A DNA stretch of 64,000 bases from Ignavibacteria bacterium (lineage in GTDB: Bacteria > Bacteroidota > Ignavibacteria > Tepidaquicellales > Tepidaquicellaceae). The notes under the pieces were generated by a model, which did no database searches, was not told the DNA's origin, and saw only the letters and a list, made by a program, of their open reading frames with translations. Of this stretch, positions 1-9,166 are shown piece after piece. Every line of letters begins with the position of its first letter. The first letter of the stretch is position 1. Location of the stretch: positions 1,054,001 to 1,118,000 of the forward strand of contig JADJMZ010000001.1 of assembly GCA_016709315.1 (NCBI GenBank), in the 5' to 3' direction. Both the position numbers and the translations under genes were made by a program.

Positions 1-132
1 ATAAATGCGGATCTGCTGGATTTTATAAAATCGTAATGGATGTAAAGTATCAATTGAGTAAAGTAATGAGAGATTTTGTTGTTAAGTTCATTGTAAACAA
101 TTTAATTTTATAATTTAAATGATCAAATCAAA

Positions 133-1941
133 ATGACAAATTTTATATTAGTTTTAATTTTAATAATGAACTATTCCAATATTGCTTTTTGTGATCAGCC
201 GGATTTATTTACCCCCAAAAATAATACGGAGCACAGATATCACATCATCCCGGATGTAATGAATAAAGTACAGGTTCTTGAAAACAACATAAATAAAACG
301 GGAGCTAAAATATATGATGCTGATTCGCTGCCGGTATTCCCCGGATTTCCCAAGGTTATAAATGGCCAGTCAACTGAAGGCGGAATATATTGTCAGATGG
401 ATACAGACAGCGATATGGAAATAGTCTATGGAATTGGCACTACAATTCAGGCGTGGAATATTGACGGAAGTATCGTAACAGGATGGCCGAAAACTTTAAC
501 TTATAATACGCAGGGTGCTCCGGCTTACGGCGACATTGACGGAGACGGGGAAGCGGAGATCGTCATAGGAACTGCCAACGTCACCGGTGTTTTGGGAATT
601 CTTTATGCTTTTGAAAAAAACGGAACACCTGTTACAGGATTTCCAATTAATAACGGCGGCTCTACACGATCTGTTGTACTTTGTGATCTTGATATGAACG
701 GCAGTCTGGAAATTATTACCACAAAAAGGCTTTCTTCGGCAGGTGAGATTTATGTTTTCAAAGGAGACGGTACTGTGTATCCGGGCTGGCCAAAATCAAT
801 AAATCATGTTCCGGCTTCTGGTTCGGCTGCAGGTGATATTAACGGTGACGGTATTCCGGAAATAATATCGGAATCATACACGAGTCTTTATGCATGGGAC
901 AGAAACGGAAACCCAATAACCGGATTTCCATTTATTCTTCCAAACGGAGACGTAAATTCCTATTCTTCTCCTGTGCTTGCGGACGTTGACGGTGATAATA
1001 TCAGGGAAATTATTTTCGGTTCACACCAGACAGGCGGCGCGGGACTGGGTTATCTATATATTTTAAAAAATGACGGAACAATATTGCCGAACTGGCCAAA
1101 GACTACAACATACTGGATTTATGGCCCGCCGGTTTTAGGTTATCTGAATGATGATAATGTAATAGACATAGTAGTCGGAGATCAGATCGGAGGCGCATTA
1201 GCTAATTTCGTTTACGCCTGGGATAAAAATGGAAATGTCCTGAGCGGATTTCCTGTCGGACCAATCAATGCTGTAAACAATCAGGTAGCTCTCGGCGATA
1301 TTGACAATGACGGCAAACTTGAACTTTTGGTTGATGATAATACACAGGAAAACGGAATGGGAAAATATTCAGCATTTAATCACGACGGCACTCCTTTATC
1401 CGGCTGGCCTTTGCCGACTTCAGGAACAACAATGTTTAACATGCCTTGTCTCATTGATCTGAATAATGACGGAACGCTTGATATCGTCGGAGCGGGAATT
1501 ACTTTATTCGGCAGCAATCAGACAAGCGTATATATCTGGAATGCAGGAGTAAGTTTTAATGTATCGAAAATAGTAAATCCTGTATTTCAGTTTAATGTAA
1601 GACACAACGGAGTGTACGGTGACAATAATCTTGTTTCAATTGGAAATCCGGATAATGAAATTGCATCAGGATTTATACTTCATCAGAATTTTCCTAATCC
1701 GTTTAACCCAACTACCAGTCTTGAATTTGTAATACCGGAAAAAGGATTTGTCACTTTAAAAGTATATGATATTCTCGGTAATGAAGTAACGGCTTTAATG
1801 AATCAAAACCTTTCGCCCGGAAGCTATCAGGTACAATGGAACGGAGAAGGTTTTGCAAGCGGTGTTTATTTTTATGAACTTTCAGTAACAGGTTTGTCAG
1901 CTAAATTCAAAGAAACAAAGAGAATGCTTTTAATAAAGTAA
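133..1941 (+). CDS. Secreted FG-GAP/VCBS-repeat protein with T9SS sorting domain
   Basis: A 602-residue secreted protein. Residues 1-20 form a hydrophobic signal peptide. The middle carries at least six Ca-binding FG-GAP/VCBS-type repeats of the form D-x-D-G-D-x-x-x-E-I-V, for example GDIDGDGEAEIVIG, GDINGDGIPEIIS and ADVDGDNIREIIFG, which predicts a beta-propeller. Residues from about 520 to the end form a type A T9SS sorting domain: QNFPNPFNPTTSLEF, then VYDILGNEV, then GVYFYEL, ending KRMLLIK. By family knowledge the tail sends the protein through the outer membrane for surface attachment or release. The ligand is unknown. It is followed by a terminator and a convergent T9SS gene. The 132 bases before it hold no complete gene. 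Confidence 0.9.
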   Translation: MTNFILVLILIMNYSNIAFCDQPDLFTPKNNTEHRYHIIPDVMNKVQVLENNINKTGAKIYDADSLPVFPGFPKVINGQSTEGGIYCQMDTDSDMEIVYGIGTTIQAWNIDGSIVTGWPKTLTYNTQGAPAYGDIDGDGEAEIVIGTANVTGVLGILYAFEKNGTPVTGFPINNGGSTRSVVLCDLDMNGSLEIITTKRLSSAGEIYVFKGDGTVYPGWPKSINHVPASGSAAGDINGDGIPEIISESYTSLYAWDRNGNPITGFPFILPNGDVNSYSSPVLADVDGDNIREIIFGSHQTGGAGLGYLYILKNDGTILPNWPKTTTYWIYGPPVLGYLNDDNVIDIVVGDQIGGALANFVYAWDKNGNVLSGFPVGPINAVNNQVALGDIDNDGKLELLVDDNTQENGMGKYSAFNHDGTPLSGWPLPTSGTTMFNMPCLIDLNNDGTLDIVGAGITLFGSNQTSVYIWNAGVSFNVSKIVNPVFQFNVRHNGVYGDNNLVSIGNPDNEIASGFILHQNFPNPFNPTTSLEFVIPEKGFVTLKVYDILGNEVTALMNQNLSPGSYQVQWNGEGFASGVYFYELSVTGLSAKFKETKRMLLIK

Positions 1942-2051
1942 AGAAGATTTTTTTGAATGTGAAATGTAATGTGCAATCGCAATTCTTTTTCGTGAAACTT
2001 GAATAGTGCGAACTATTTCTTAATACAAAACACTCAATACCTGTCATCCAT

Positions 2052-2086
2052 AAAAAAAACCGGAAGAATTTTTTCTCCCGGTTTTA
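2052..2086. terminator. Bidirectional Rho-independent terminator
   Basis: An inverted repeat AAAACCGG / CCGGTTTT with a 13-base A/T-rich loop has T-rich tracts on both sides. It sits between two convergent genes and can serve both. Confidence 0.7.
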
Positions 2087-2147
2087 TTTCTTAAATGTAA
2101 AGTAACTTCTAACTACTAATTATTAATTACAAACTATTAATTACTAA

Positions 2148-3404
2148 TTATTTCACCAGCATCATTTTCTTCGTCGCTGTAAAGTTTTCTGCAGATAATG
2201 TGTAGAAATAAACTCCGCTTGACATATTTGATGCATTGAAATTGACTGAGTAATAACCTGCTGATCTGACTTCATTTATAAGTATCATTACTTCTCTGCC
2301 GGTCATATCATAAAGCTTCAGGCTGACATTACCGTCTGCAGGTAAGTCGAAGTTGATGCTTGTTGAAGGATTGAACGGATTCGGATAGTTTTGTGCCAGA
2401 TCAAATCTGGACGGAATACCAACATTAACTTCATTGCTAAGATTGAAGTATTCAAAGTTTCCGTTGAAGTCTATTTGTTTTAATCTGTAGTTATAGTTTC
2501 CTGAAGCTAAGTTTCTATCTGAGAAAGAATAACTGTTTGAAACAGTTGATGTTCCGTTCCCGGTAACATTTCCAACTTTTGACCAGGTTCCGTTTGATGA
2601 TCTTTCGATATCAAATCCTGAATTATTTGTTTCTGTTGATGTAGTCCAGTTTAAAGTTACGTTGTTATTATTTATCACAGAAGCGAAACTTGCTAACTCT
2701 ACAGGTAACACTCCATCTCCGTTAACCTCCAACGCGTCAATACCCATGTAATCACTGTTATCTCCAAGTGGACCGCCGCCAACCACTTTATATCTGATGG
2801 CAAATCTGGCGATGGTTCCGGCAGTCGGAGCTACAAATGATTTCAACTCCCATACTCCATCGGTGCTTGCTTTAAATTTACCGAGATCCACCCATCCTGC
2901 ACTTTCAGGAGTTGTTCCGCCTGAAGCATTGTATGATACAGTTACAGAATCAGGAAACGAAGAACCTAATGGTCCGCGGCAGCGGAAGCTCATAACATCA
3001 CCTGCTACAACAGTCAAATCAGGGAGTACAAGCCAGCTGTCTATATCATTGACATTAGTCACAACCTGAAAATTTGCAGCAACATAACTGGTTGCAGCGC
3101 CATTGAAGGCTGAAAAAACAGTTGAATTTCCCTGAAACCAGGTTGCCGCAGCCTGCGTTCCTGTTCCTCTGTAATAGACAAGATAACCTCTTGCTAACAG
3201 ACCATTTGTATCGCTTGGCAGATCGAAATTATCAGAATAATATAACGCATCTGTCGGATCAGGATTACTGATCGGAACATATGTTTCTCCGTTTGAAGGA
3301 CCGGAATAATTATAAGACATTTTCTTTGGATTATCGCTGTTAGAAAATCCCAGAAAAACTCCTAAAGCTAAAACTGTTAAAATTGATAAGTAGATCTTTC
3401 TCAT
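2148..3404 (-). CDS. Secreted choice-of-anchor-J / Fn3-like protein with T9SS sorting domain
   Basis: A 418-residue secreted protein with an N-terminal signal sequence (about residues 1-22). Residues 50-225 resemble a choice-of-anchor-J (cleaved adhesin) jelly-roll domain, with D-x-W-L-V-L-P motifs. Next is a fibronectin-III-like module beginning LPVELASFASV and containing VTLNWTTSTETNN and NYRLKQIDFNG. The C-terminal 85 residues are a T9SS type A domain (LAQNYPNPFNPSTSINF ... KKMMLVK). The Fn3-plus-sorting-tail arrangement is almost the same as in the gene at 30780-32589, so the two are probably related cargo. The specific function is unknown; adhesion or surface display is inferred. Confidence 0.88.
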   Translation of the reverse strand: MRKIYLSILTVLALGVFLGFSNSDNPKKMSYNYSGPSNGETYVPISNPDPTDALYYSDNFDLPSDTNGLLARGYLVYYRGTGTQAAATWFQGNSTVFSAFNGAATSYVAANFQVVTNVNDIDSWLVLPDLTVVAGDVMSFRCRGPLGSSFPDSVTVSYNASGGTTPESAGWVDLGKFKASTDGVWELKSFVAPTAGTIARFAIRYKVVGGGPLGDNSDYMGIDALEVNGDGVLPVELASFASVINNNNVTLNWTTSTETNNSGFDIERSSNGTWSKVGNVTGNGTSTVSNSYSFSDRNLASGNYNYRLKQIDFNGNFEYFNLSNEVNVGIPSRFDLAQNYPNPFNPSTSINFDLPADGNVSLKLYDMTGREVMILINEVRSAGYYSVNFNASNMSSGVYFYTLSAENFTATKKMMLVK

Positions 3405-3603
3405 TTTTTTGTTCCTTCTTTAATTTAAATTTTGAAATAAGGTTTATTAAAGTTACAAATTACTTTATACATGTAAACTAAAGTTGACCTCCTTTCGAAA
3501 AAGTTTTAATTTTATGCATTAAAAATTTATTTGTATTGTACAAACTTAATATTTATTCTAACAATATCCTAACAAATTTTTTTCGAAGAGTGAATCTTAA
3601 ATC

Positions 3604-4023
3604 ACATCCGTCCAAAACGTTAAATGGAAGTTTTGTGACAAACTTCTTCAATTGGTTTCCACATCTTTATAATCTAGTGTAATGTTAATTGAAGTTGTAT
3701 GACCTCCCCCTGCTCGCCTATGGTATGAGGCGGAGCAAGCCCGCCTTCAGCGGGCTTGGGGCTGTCCAAAAAGTATGGATGGAGTTAAATTGAAAATATA
3801 AAAAGCCGATTTACATTCTGGATTCCCGCATTCGCGGGAATGACATATAGGTATTTATGACTTTTTAGACAGCCCCATTAAGGGGGTGGCCATTTTGTTT
3901 TAAGACAAACTATTTAAATGAGAAAGCTTGGGAGGGATTAAATTTTAAATCTTAGATATTATTGTTTTTATATGCAAAATTAAAAAGTTATTTGTTCATT
4001 ACAAAACGTTTTGGACACCACTG
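3604..4023. mobile_element. MITE-like element, copy 1 (420 bp)
   Basis: Non-coding element with terminal inverted repeats: left GTCCAAAACGTT (3610-3621), right AACGTTTTGGAC (4005-4016). Its outermost bases are ACATCCGTCC at the left and GGACACCACTG at the right. It is flanked by TCTTAAATC (3595-3603) and TCTTGAATC (4024-4032), a likely 9-bp target duplication with one mismatch. Beyond the right flank the left-end sequence ACATCCGTCCAAAACGTT occurs again (4033-4050), which suggests a second, truncated or nested copy. A related copy is at 7985-8360 and a degenerate one at 63098-63287. It encodes no protein, so any transposition would need a transposase supplied from elsewhere. The 3405-4266 interval holds only this element and the hairpin at 4101-4214. 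Confidence 0.75.
3758..3876. repeat. Nested inverted-repeat unit inside the MITE-like element
   Basis: Ends are GGGGCTGTCCAAAAAGT (left) and ACTTTTTAGACAGCCCC (right), near-perfect inverted repeats of each other about 119 bp apart. A small hairpin TTCCCGCATTCGCGGGAA lies in the middle. A decayed copy is present in the second element, but this unit is absent from the third copy at 63 kb. That suggests a smaller element that inserted into the larger one. Confidence 0.6.
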
Positions 4024-4100
4024 TCTTGAATCACATCCGTCCAAAACGTTGAATATTTGTTCACGAAAATAAAACTATATTGTAAATCAAAAGGTTTGTT

Positions 4101-4214
4101 TCTCACAGATTACACCGATTAACACAGATTTGACTCTTTATATTTCTTTCAATTTCTGAACACTCGGGTAAAAGTATAAGTGAACATCTGCGAAAATTTG
4201 TGTTATCTGTGAGA
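4101..4214. repeat. Long imperfect hairpin repeat (TCTCACAGATTACACCGATT type)
   Basis: Left arm TCTCACAGATTACACCGATT (from 4101) pairs imperfectly with the right arm ending ATCTGTGAGA (to 4214), around a loop of about 50 bases. It is built from degenerate repeats of a CACAGATTAA-like word, the same style as the hairpins at 21.8 and 24.7 kb. It is non-coding and lies downstream of the gene at 4267-6321. Confidence 0.6.
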
Positions 4215-4266
4215 GGAAAGCTTTGTTTGTATTTAAAATATTAGTTTAAACTTGATAATTTATATT

Positions 4267-6321
4267 TTACTTTAAGAGAATCATCCGTTTGGTTTCAAGA
4301 ATAGTTTCTTCGGCTTTTATTCTGTAAAAATATATGCCGCTTGGGTGATCATTTGAATTCCATGTTATATTGTAATTTCCTGCAGTCTGATATGAGTTTA
4401 CAAGAGTTGTAACTAACCGTCCGGTAACATCATAAACTGTTAACAAAACATTTGTATTTACAGGAAGTGAATAAATAATTCTGGTAGATGAGTTAAAAGG
4501 ATTGGGATAATTCTGTTGCAGATAATAATTTTCTATGTTGACTTCCGTTGTCTGAAATACCGGAGTTAACAGGTCTGTATAGATAAGAATACCGTTGCCG
4601 TTAATCCCCCAGCCGGTATCCTGCGATGTAAAGTGAACATTAGAAAAGCCTGCGACTGTATTACTGTAATTCCAGTTAATCCCCCCGTTGATAGTCTTAA
4701 AAAGTCTGTTGCCGGCAGTAAACCATCCTGTCTGCTCTGAAAGAAAGTAAATACATGATGTGTAATAGTTATTAAATTGTTGATATGACCAGTTCAAACC
4801 GCCATTTGAAGTGCTGTACAATTTTCCGTAAGAATCAAAAATCCATCCTTTATCAGGCGATATGAAATGCATTACCGTGAAATAATTAAATGACGTATCC
4901 TGATTCATCCAGCTCAATCCTCCATCAGTTGTATTAATTATAAAAGATATTTCCCATCCTGTCACAGTAGCCCAGCCCTTATCCCGTGTGACAAAAAAAA
5001 TATCATTTACATAAGTGTCATCATAAACCGTGCTCCAGCTGATTCCTCCGTCTGTCGTCCTTTGAATAACATAGTTTCCGGAAGACCATCCATAAAGAGA
5101 ATCGACAAACGAAATGTTTCCTCCCATATCTGATACTAAAGTCCAGTTCACTCCTGAGTTGGTAGTTTTAAGAATATCTTCACCTGATGCCCAGCCGGTT
5201 TTTTCTGAAATAAAAATCAATGACCATAAATCAGCTGTACTATTTGTTGGGCGTAAAAACCAGTTCTTACCCGCGTTTGTAGTCCTGACTATAGTACCGT
5301 TTTCTCCCGCGCACCAGCCGGTCTTGGAATTAATAAAGTAAAGATCACTCAGACTATTTTCTGTTACGCTGTGATAAAGAGAAAACCAGTTTGATCCGGC
5401 ATTTGTAGACTTTGCCATTACACCTTTTGAACCGGCAATGAATAATGTATTGGGTTCCACAAATGAGCTGTATAAGCCGAATATTCCCGTCCCGGTGCTG
5501 ACAGATGTCCAGCTAATACCTCCGTTCGTAGTTCTTGCTAATGCGCCGTTTCCTATAAACAGACCTGTATCCGGAGAAATAAAGTGAATTGAACCATAAC
5601 CACCCGATGAATTGCTGTCCCGCATTAGCTGCCAGTTATCACCGCCGTTTGTTGTTTTTAAAATATTATAAAAGGTGCCGGCAACCCAGCCGGTTAAAGC
5701 TGAAGTGAAATGGATCGCATATAAATATATATGAGTTGTACCTGGATCCTGAATTTGCCAGTTCAATCCGCCATTAGTTGTTTTCCTTATAACATCGTAG
5801 GCGCCGGAGACCCAGCCAGTATCCGGTGATACAAAGCATATTGAATGCAGTATATAATTCGTTTGACTGGACTGAGAGATCCAGTTATTTCCGGCGTTCG
5901 TAGTTTTTATTATTGTGCCTTCATATCCGATTGCCCAGCCTGTATTTGAATTTATGAAATACAATTTTTCCAAATGACTGGTAGTGTTGCTCTGCTGCCT
6001 GACCCAGTTCAGTCCTCCGTTTGTAGTTTTCAGAATCACACCGCCGATACCTGTTGCCCATCCGGTCATTGGCGATACAAAACAAACGATATAGATTATA
6101 TTAGACGTATCGGAATAGATCCATGTCCAGTTGCTTCCCCCGTCTGTACTTTTGAGAATGATGGAGTTCTCTGCAACAGCATATCCTGTATTTTCATTTG
6201 CAAAAAATATTGATTGATAACTTCCACTGCCGGGAAGAGGGTGCTGCCACTGCCAATTGCTTTGAGAATACAGAGATGTGTTAAGCAGTATCAGAATTAA
6301 TGTGAACAAAATTGATTTCAT
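4267..6321 (-). CDS. Secreted YCF48/BNR-like beta-propeller protein with T9SS domain
   Basis: A 684-residue secreted protein with a signal peptide of about 19 residues ending SLYSQ. It carries roughly a dozen repeats of about 45 residues with the pattern F-x-D-x-x-T-G-W-A-x-G ... G-x-I-x-K-T-T-N-G-G-x-N-W. This is the signature of YCF48-like / photosystem II stability-factor-like propeller repeats. The last 85 residues are a T9SS type A domain (LQQNYPNPFNSSTRIIYSLP ... KRMILLK). Members of this repeat family are common T9SS cargo. No catalytic residues are recognisable, and a scaffold or binding role is inferred. Confidence 0.9.
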   Translation of the reverse strand: MKSILFTLILILLNTSLYSQSNWQWQHPLPGSGSYQSIFFANENTGYAVAENSIILKSTDGGSNWTWIYSDTSNIIYIVCFVSPMTGWATGIGGVILKTTNGGLNWVRQQSNTTSHLEKLYFINSNTGWAIGYEGTIIKTTNAGNNWISQSSQTNYILHSICFVSPDTGWVSGAYDVIRKTTNGGLNWQIQDPGTTHIYLYAIHFTSALTGWVAGTFYNILKTTNGGDNWQLMRDSNSSGGYGSIHFISPDTGLFIGNGALARTTNGGISWTSVSTGTGIFGLYSSFVEPNTLFIAGSKGVMAKSTNAGSNWFSLYHSVTENSLSDLYFINSKTGWCAGENGTIVRTTNAGKNWFLRPTNSTADLWSLIFISEKTGWASGEDILKTTNSGVNWTLVSDMGGNISFVDSLYGWSSGNYVIQRTTDGGISWSTVYDDTYVNDIFFVTRDKGWATVTGWEISFIINTTDGGLSWMNQDTSFNYFTVMHFISPDKGWIFDSYGKLYSTSNGGLNWSYQQFNNYYTSCIYFLSEQTGWFTAGNRLFKTINGGINWNYSNTVAGFSNVHFTSQDTGWGINGNGILIYTDLLTPVFQTTEVNIENYYLQQNYPNPFNSSTRIIYSLPVNTNVLLTVYDVTGRLVTTLVNSYQTAGNYNITWNSNDHPSGIYFYRIKAEETILETKRMILLK

Positions 6322-6829
6322 TCTTTTCTCCTGGTCTTTAACTTAAATTAGAAACTTTTGCGTTTATAATAATTAGTATAAGAACTAGTATTCATCAATT
6401 CATATCAAAATTAATTTTTGCTCCCGGAAGTATAAAGGATAAAATTAATATTCATCGTCTTAAAATTTATTGCTGTTGATTGGGCAGGAAACTCAGAGAA
6501 GACAGTAAGACTTTATGAAAATCGAAAAACAATTTTCGGTAAAATTTTCAAAATGTCACATATGTCAGAAAGCATGACTTGTATGTCAAGATTATATTTT
6601 TGAAAGTGTAAAAAAATTATAAAAAGATTCAAAACAAACAATAAAATCTCTGGCACATGATATGTATAAGTATATATGTAAATAGCAAACAATAAGGTTA
6701 TAGCTGATTGTTAACTATTATTAAGTTTGTCAAAAAAGAATTATGGAAGAATACTGAATTCAAAAAATAAAATTCTTGATTCATAACTCAACCACAAGTT
6801 ATTATTTTTAAATTAAAAAAAAATAAAAA
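6322..6829. other. Gene-poor A/T-rich interval
   Basis: 508 bases between divergently transcribed genes, with no credible open frame. It must contain promoters for both flanking genes, but I see no motif clear enough to mark. Confidence 0.5.
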
Positions 6830-7362
6830 ATGGATAATGAACAAAACACAAAGCCGGGAGTATTGACCGGAATGTTCCGTGACAAGGAAAGCACTGAGCG
6901 TGCATATAACAATTTACGTGAACGCGGATACACAGATAAAGATATTAATTTGATTATGTCAAATGACACGAGGAATAAATATTTCAAAGATGACGATGGG
7001 GAAACAGAAGTCGGTACAAAAGCTATGGAAGGAGCAGGAACAGGGTCAGCAATTGGCGGCACTATCGGAGCTGTTGCCGGGTAATCGCAGCTTTAGGGAC
7101 AAGCCTAATAATTCCCGGACTTGGTATTGTTTTAGCGGGACCTATTGCAGCAGGTCTTGCAGGTGCCGGCGCCGGAGGTATTACAGGAGGTTTGATCGGA
7201 GCTCTGATCGGTTCAGGTATTCCTGAGGAAAGAGCGAAAGTCTATGAATCAGGTGTAAAGGACGGCGGAATTGTCATGGGTGTTAATCCACGCAATAAGG
7301 AAGACGCCGAATTTTTCGAGAATGACTGGCGTAAAAACAAGGGTGAGGAAGTTTACAGTTAA
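6830..7362 (+). CDS. General-stress-like glycine-zipper protein (one frameshift)
   Basis: About 177 residues once one frameshift is repaired. The N-terminal 60 residues (GVLTGMFRDKESTERAYNNL, then RGYTDKDINLIMS) match the general stress protein 17M / YflT-like module. A glycine/alanine-rich zipper follows (GAGTGSAIGGTIGAVAG), and the next frame continues IAALGTSLIIPGLGIVLAGP and ends EEVYS. The shift lies at the GGG run near 7079-7081 and is repaired by one extra base. The smooth continuation of the zipper suggests a sequencing error. The protein is likely membrane-associated or stress-related; its exact function is unknown. A strong hairpin terminator follows. Confidence 0.75.
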
Positions 7363-7413
7363 TTCTTTTCCTGATATTCAAATTTAGTATCCGTTTAATT
7401 ATTAAAGATCATA

Positions 7414-7447
7414 AGAGGGTATTTTAAAAATACCCTCTATTTTTTAT
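7414..7447 (+). terminator. Rho-independent terminator
   Basis: Perfect stem AGAGGGTATTTT / AAAATACCCTCT followed by ATTTTTTAT, directly after the stress-protein gene. Confidence 0.85.
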
Positions 7448-7465
7448 AAATTTTAATCAAGAACA

Positions 7466-7621
7466 ATGAAAACATTAACTATAGTAATTACAGTAATCCT
7501 TTGTGTCGGATTTACATCCTGTGAAAAACAACAAAGGAAACTTCTAAAGTGCAGATACAATGGTTATAAAAAAGATACAGCGATTAAAAGAGCTGATACA
7601 ACCGGTTTTGAGAAGAAATAA
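7466..7621 (+). CDS. Small predicted lipoprotein (51 aa)
   Basis: An ATG-started frame of 51 residues. The hydrophobic signal (residues 1-18, MKTLTIVITVILCVGFTS) is followed by Cys19, giving the lipobox FTSC. After cleavage only about 33 mostly Lys/Arg-rich residues remain. This resembles entericidin-like or other tiny Bacteroidota lipoproteins, with no specific match. It sits just after the stress-protein terminator and may be expressed independently. The start has an A-rich upstream stretch but no strong ribosome-binding site. Confidence 0.55.
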   Translation: MKTLTIVITVILCVGFTSCEKQQRKLLKCRYNGYKKDTAIKRADTTGFEKK

Positions 7622-7984
7622 ATTTTAGTTTATTATCTTAAATAACTTATAAATTTAAATACTATTCATCGGGCGTGAGATCGTTTGATTAGCAATTTTA
7701 CAATATCATCACCAACCTGATGCTATTGTCAAACATCCTTATTCCGTAAGCGAAAGCTAATTGTGAAAGGGATGTTACATATAATATTGTCATTCTTAAT
7801 CAATTGTAATGAAATAAAACCACAATTATTTCTTTTTAGCAAAAAATATTTAATCTTAAATACAATTCCATCCGGACTTCTTTCAGATTATCTCTCCAAT
7901 ATAACCAGACCATCACAAAACATTAGTAAATTATCACTAGACTCACAATCACACACTTGTATATTATTCGATCGTTACTCAAAA

Positions 7985-8360
7985 ACATTTCCGTCCAAAA
8001 CAATTGAATGGAAATTTTGATATAAACTTCTTCAATTGGTTTCCACCTCCTTATAATGTGGGGTAATGTTAAGTGGAGTTGTATGACCTCCCCGGCCAGC
8101 GGGCTTCGGGCTTCTAAAAGTTTGGATGGAGTTAAATTGGAAATATAAAAGCCAATTTATTCTGGATTCCGCATTCGCGGGAATGACATATAGATATTTA
8201 TGACTTTTAGACAGCCCCGATTAATGGGGTGGTCGATTTTTAGGCAAAATATTTAATTCAGAAAGTTAGGAGGGGTTAAATTTAAAATCTTAGATATTAT
8301 TGTATTTAGAGTAAAATTAAAAAGTTATTTGTTCATTACAAAACGTTTTGGACACCATTG
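7985..8360. mobile_element. MITE-like element, copy 2 (376 bp)
   Basis: The same family as the element at 3604-4023. The left end is ACATTTCCGTCCAAAAC, the right end AACGTTTTGGACACCATTG. It is flanked by perfect 8-bp direct repeats ACTCAAAA (7977-7984 and 8361-8368), a convincing target-site duplication. Compared with copy 1 it carries small internal deletions. A predicted 85-residue frame running into it from 7763 looks spurious. The rest of 7622-8568 shows no gene. Just before 8569 there is a weak hairpin with a T-run (about 8485-8525) that may be a terminator. Confidence 0.78.
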
Positions 8361-8568
8361 ACTCAAAATTGTGTATTATGTAGCTTTTTTCTTATTAAGA
8401 GAATAGATATTTTGCTGAAATAGAATATTTTTTTATTAGGTCATCTCATTTGAAATTCATTCCGGTGATCGAACATTCAGATTTAGCTGTCCGCAAAAAA
8501 AAGTTCGGTAAGCGGGCTTTTTTTATTTACAGGATTTTCATATTGTATAAATAAAGCAGAACTAATTT

Positions 8569-9024
8569 ATGAAAGATACAAACTCCGGCTGCGTTTTTTG
8601 TAAAGTTGTAAGCGGTGAATTCCCTTCTTATAAAATATATGAAGATGACAAACACTTAGCTATTCTGGACCTTTATCCGAATGTAAAAGGAATGACGCTC
8701 ATAATAACTAAAGAGCATTATGAATCTTATGCTGCGGATATGGATGATGAGAATTATTCGGAGTTTTTTCTATTCGCAAAAAAAGTAAGTAAATTATTAG
8801 ATTTAAAACTTGGTGTAAAAAGGACTGCATTGGTGATGGAAGGGATGGGCATAAATCACGCGCATATTAAACTCTATCCTTTGCACGGACTTGGATCAGA
8901 GTTTCAGGAAATGTTGACTGAAGAAAAAATATTCTTTGATAAATATAAAGGTTACATAACCACAATATTAGGTCCTAAAGCAACGGAAGATGAATTAGAA
9001 CAGGTAAGAAAACTTTTCATTTAA
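8569..9024 (+). CDS. HIT family protein (nucleotidyl hydrolase/transferase-like)
   Basis: 151 residues with the HIT fold order: CVFCKVVSGEFPSYKIYED at the N-terminus, a central LDLYPNVKGMTLIITKEHYE, and the histidine-triad region INHAHIKLYPLHG at about residues 102-114. HIT proteins hydrolyse or transfer nucleoside monophosphates and use the middle histidine of H-x-H-x-H as nucleophile. Here the third triad position is Lys (H-A-H-I-K), while the middle His is kept. Cys residues near the N-terminus (CVFC) are typical of the HIT branch that binds zinc. It stands alone upstream of leuS. Confidence 0.82.
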   Translation: MKDTNSGCVFCKVVSGEFPSYKIYEDDKHLAILDLYPNVKGMTLIITKEHYESYAADMDDENYSEFFLFAKKVSKLLDLKLGVKRTALVMEGMGINHAHIKLYPLHGLGSEFQEMLTEEKIFFDKYKGYITTILGPKATEDELEQVRKLFI

Positions 9025-9166
9025 TTCCTGATTATCTTTATTAATTCTCAGATACTGTTTTGTCCGGATACTTTTATCTTTATAAAATTAATGTTTGATA
9101 AAAAAGATTAATATCCGATCCATATTCAAATTTTAAATATAAATCCCCAAAATAAATTTAAAACAA

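Noticed and set aside
1..115. End of an upstream gene at the left edge
   Set aside because: Two frames are open into the edge (one ending near 36, one near 115), but neither shows a recognisable motif, so no gene can be supported.
7763..8020. 85-residue plus-strand open frame
   Set aside because: It runs into the left end of the MITE-like copy 2, has atypical composition and no signal or family motif.
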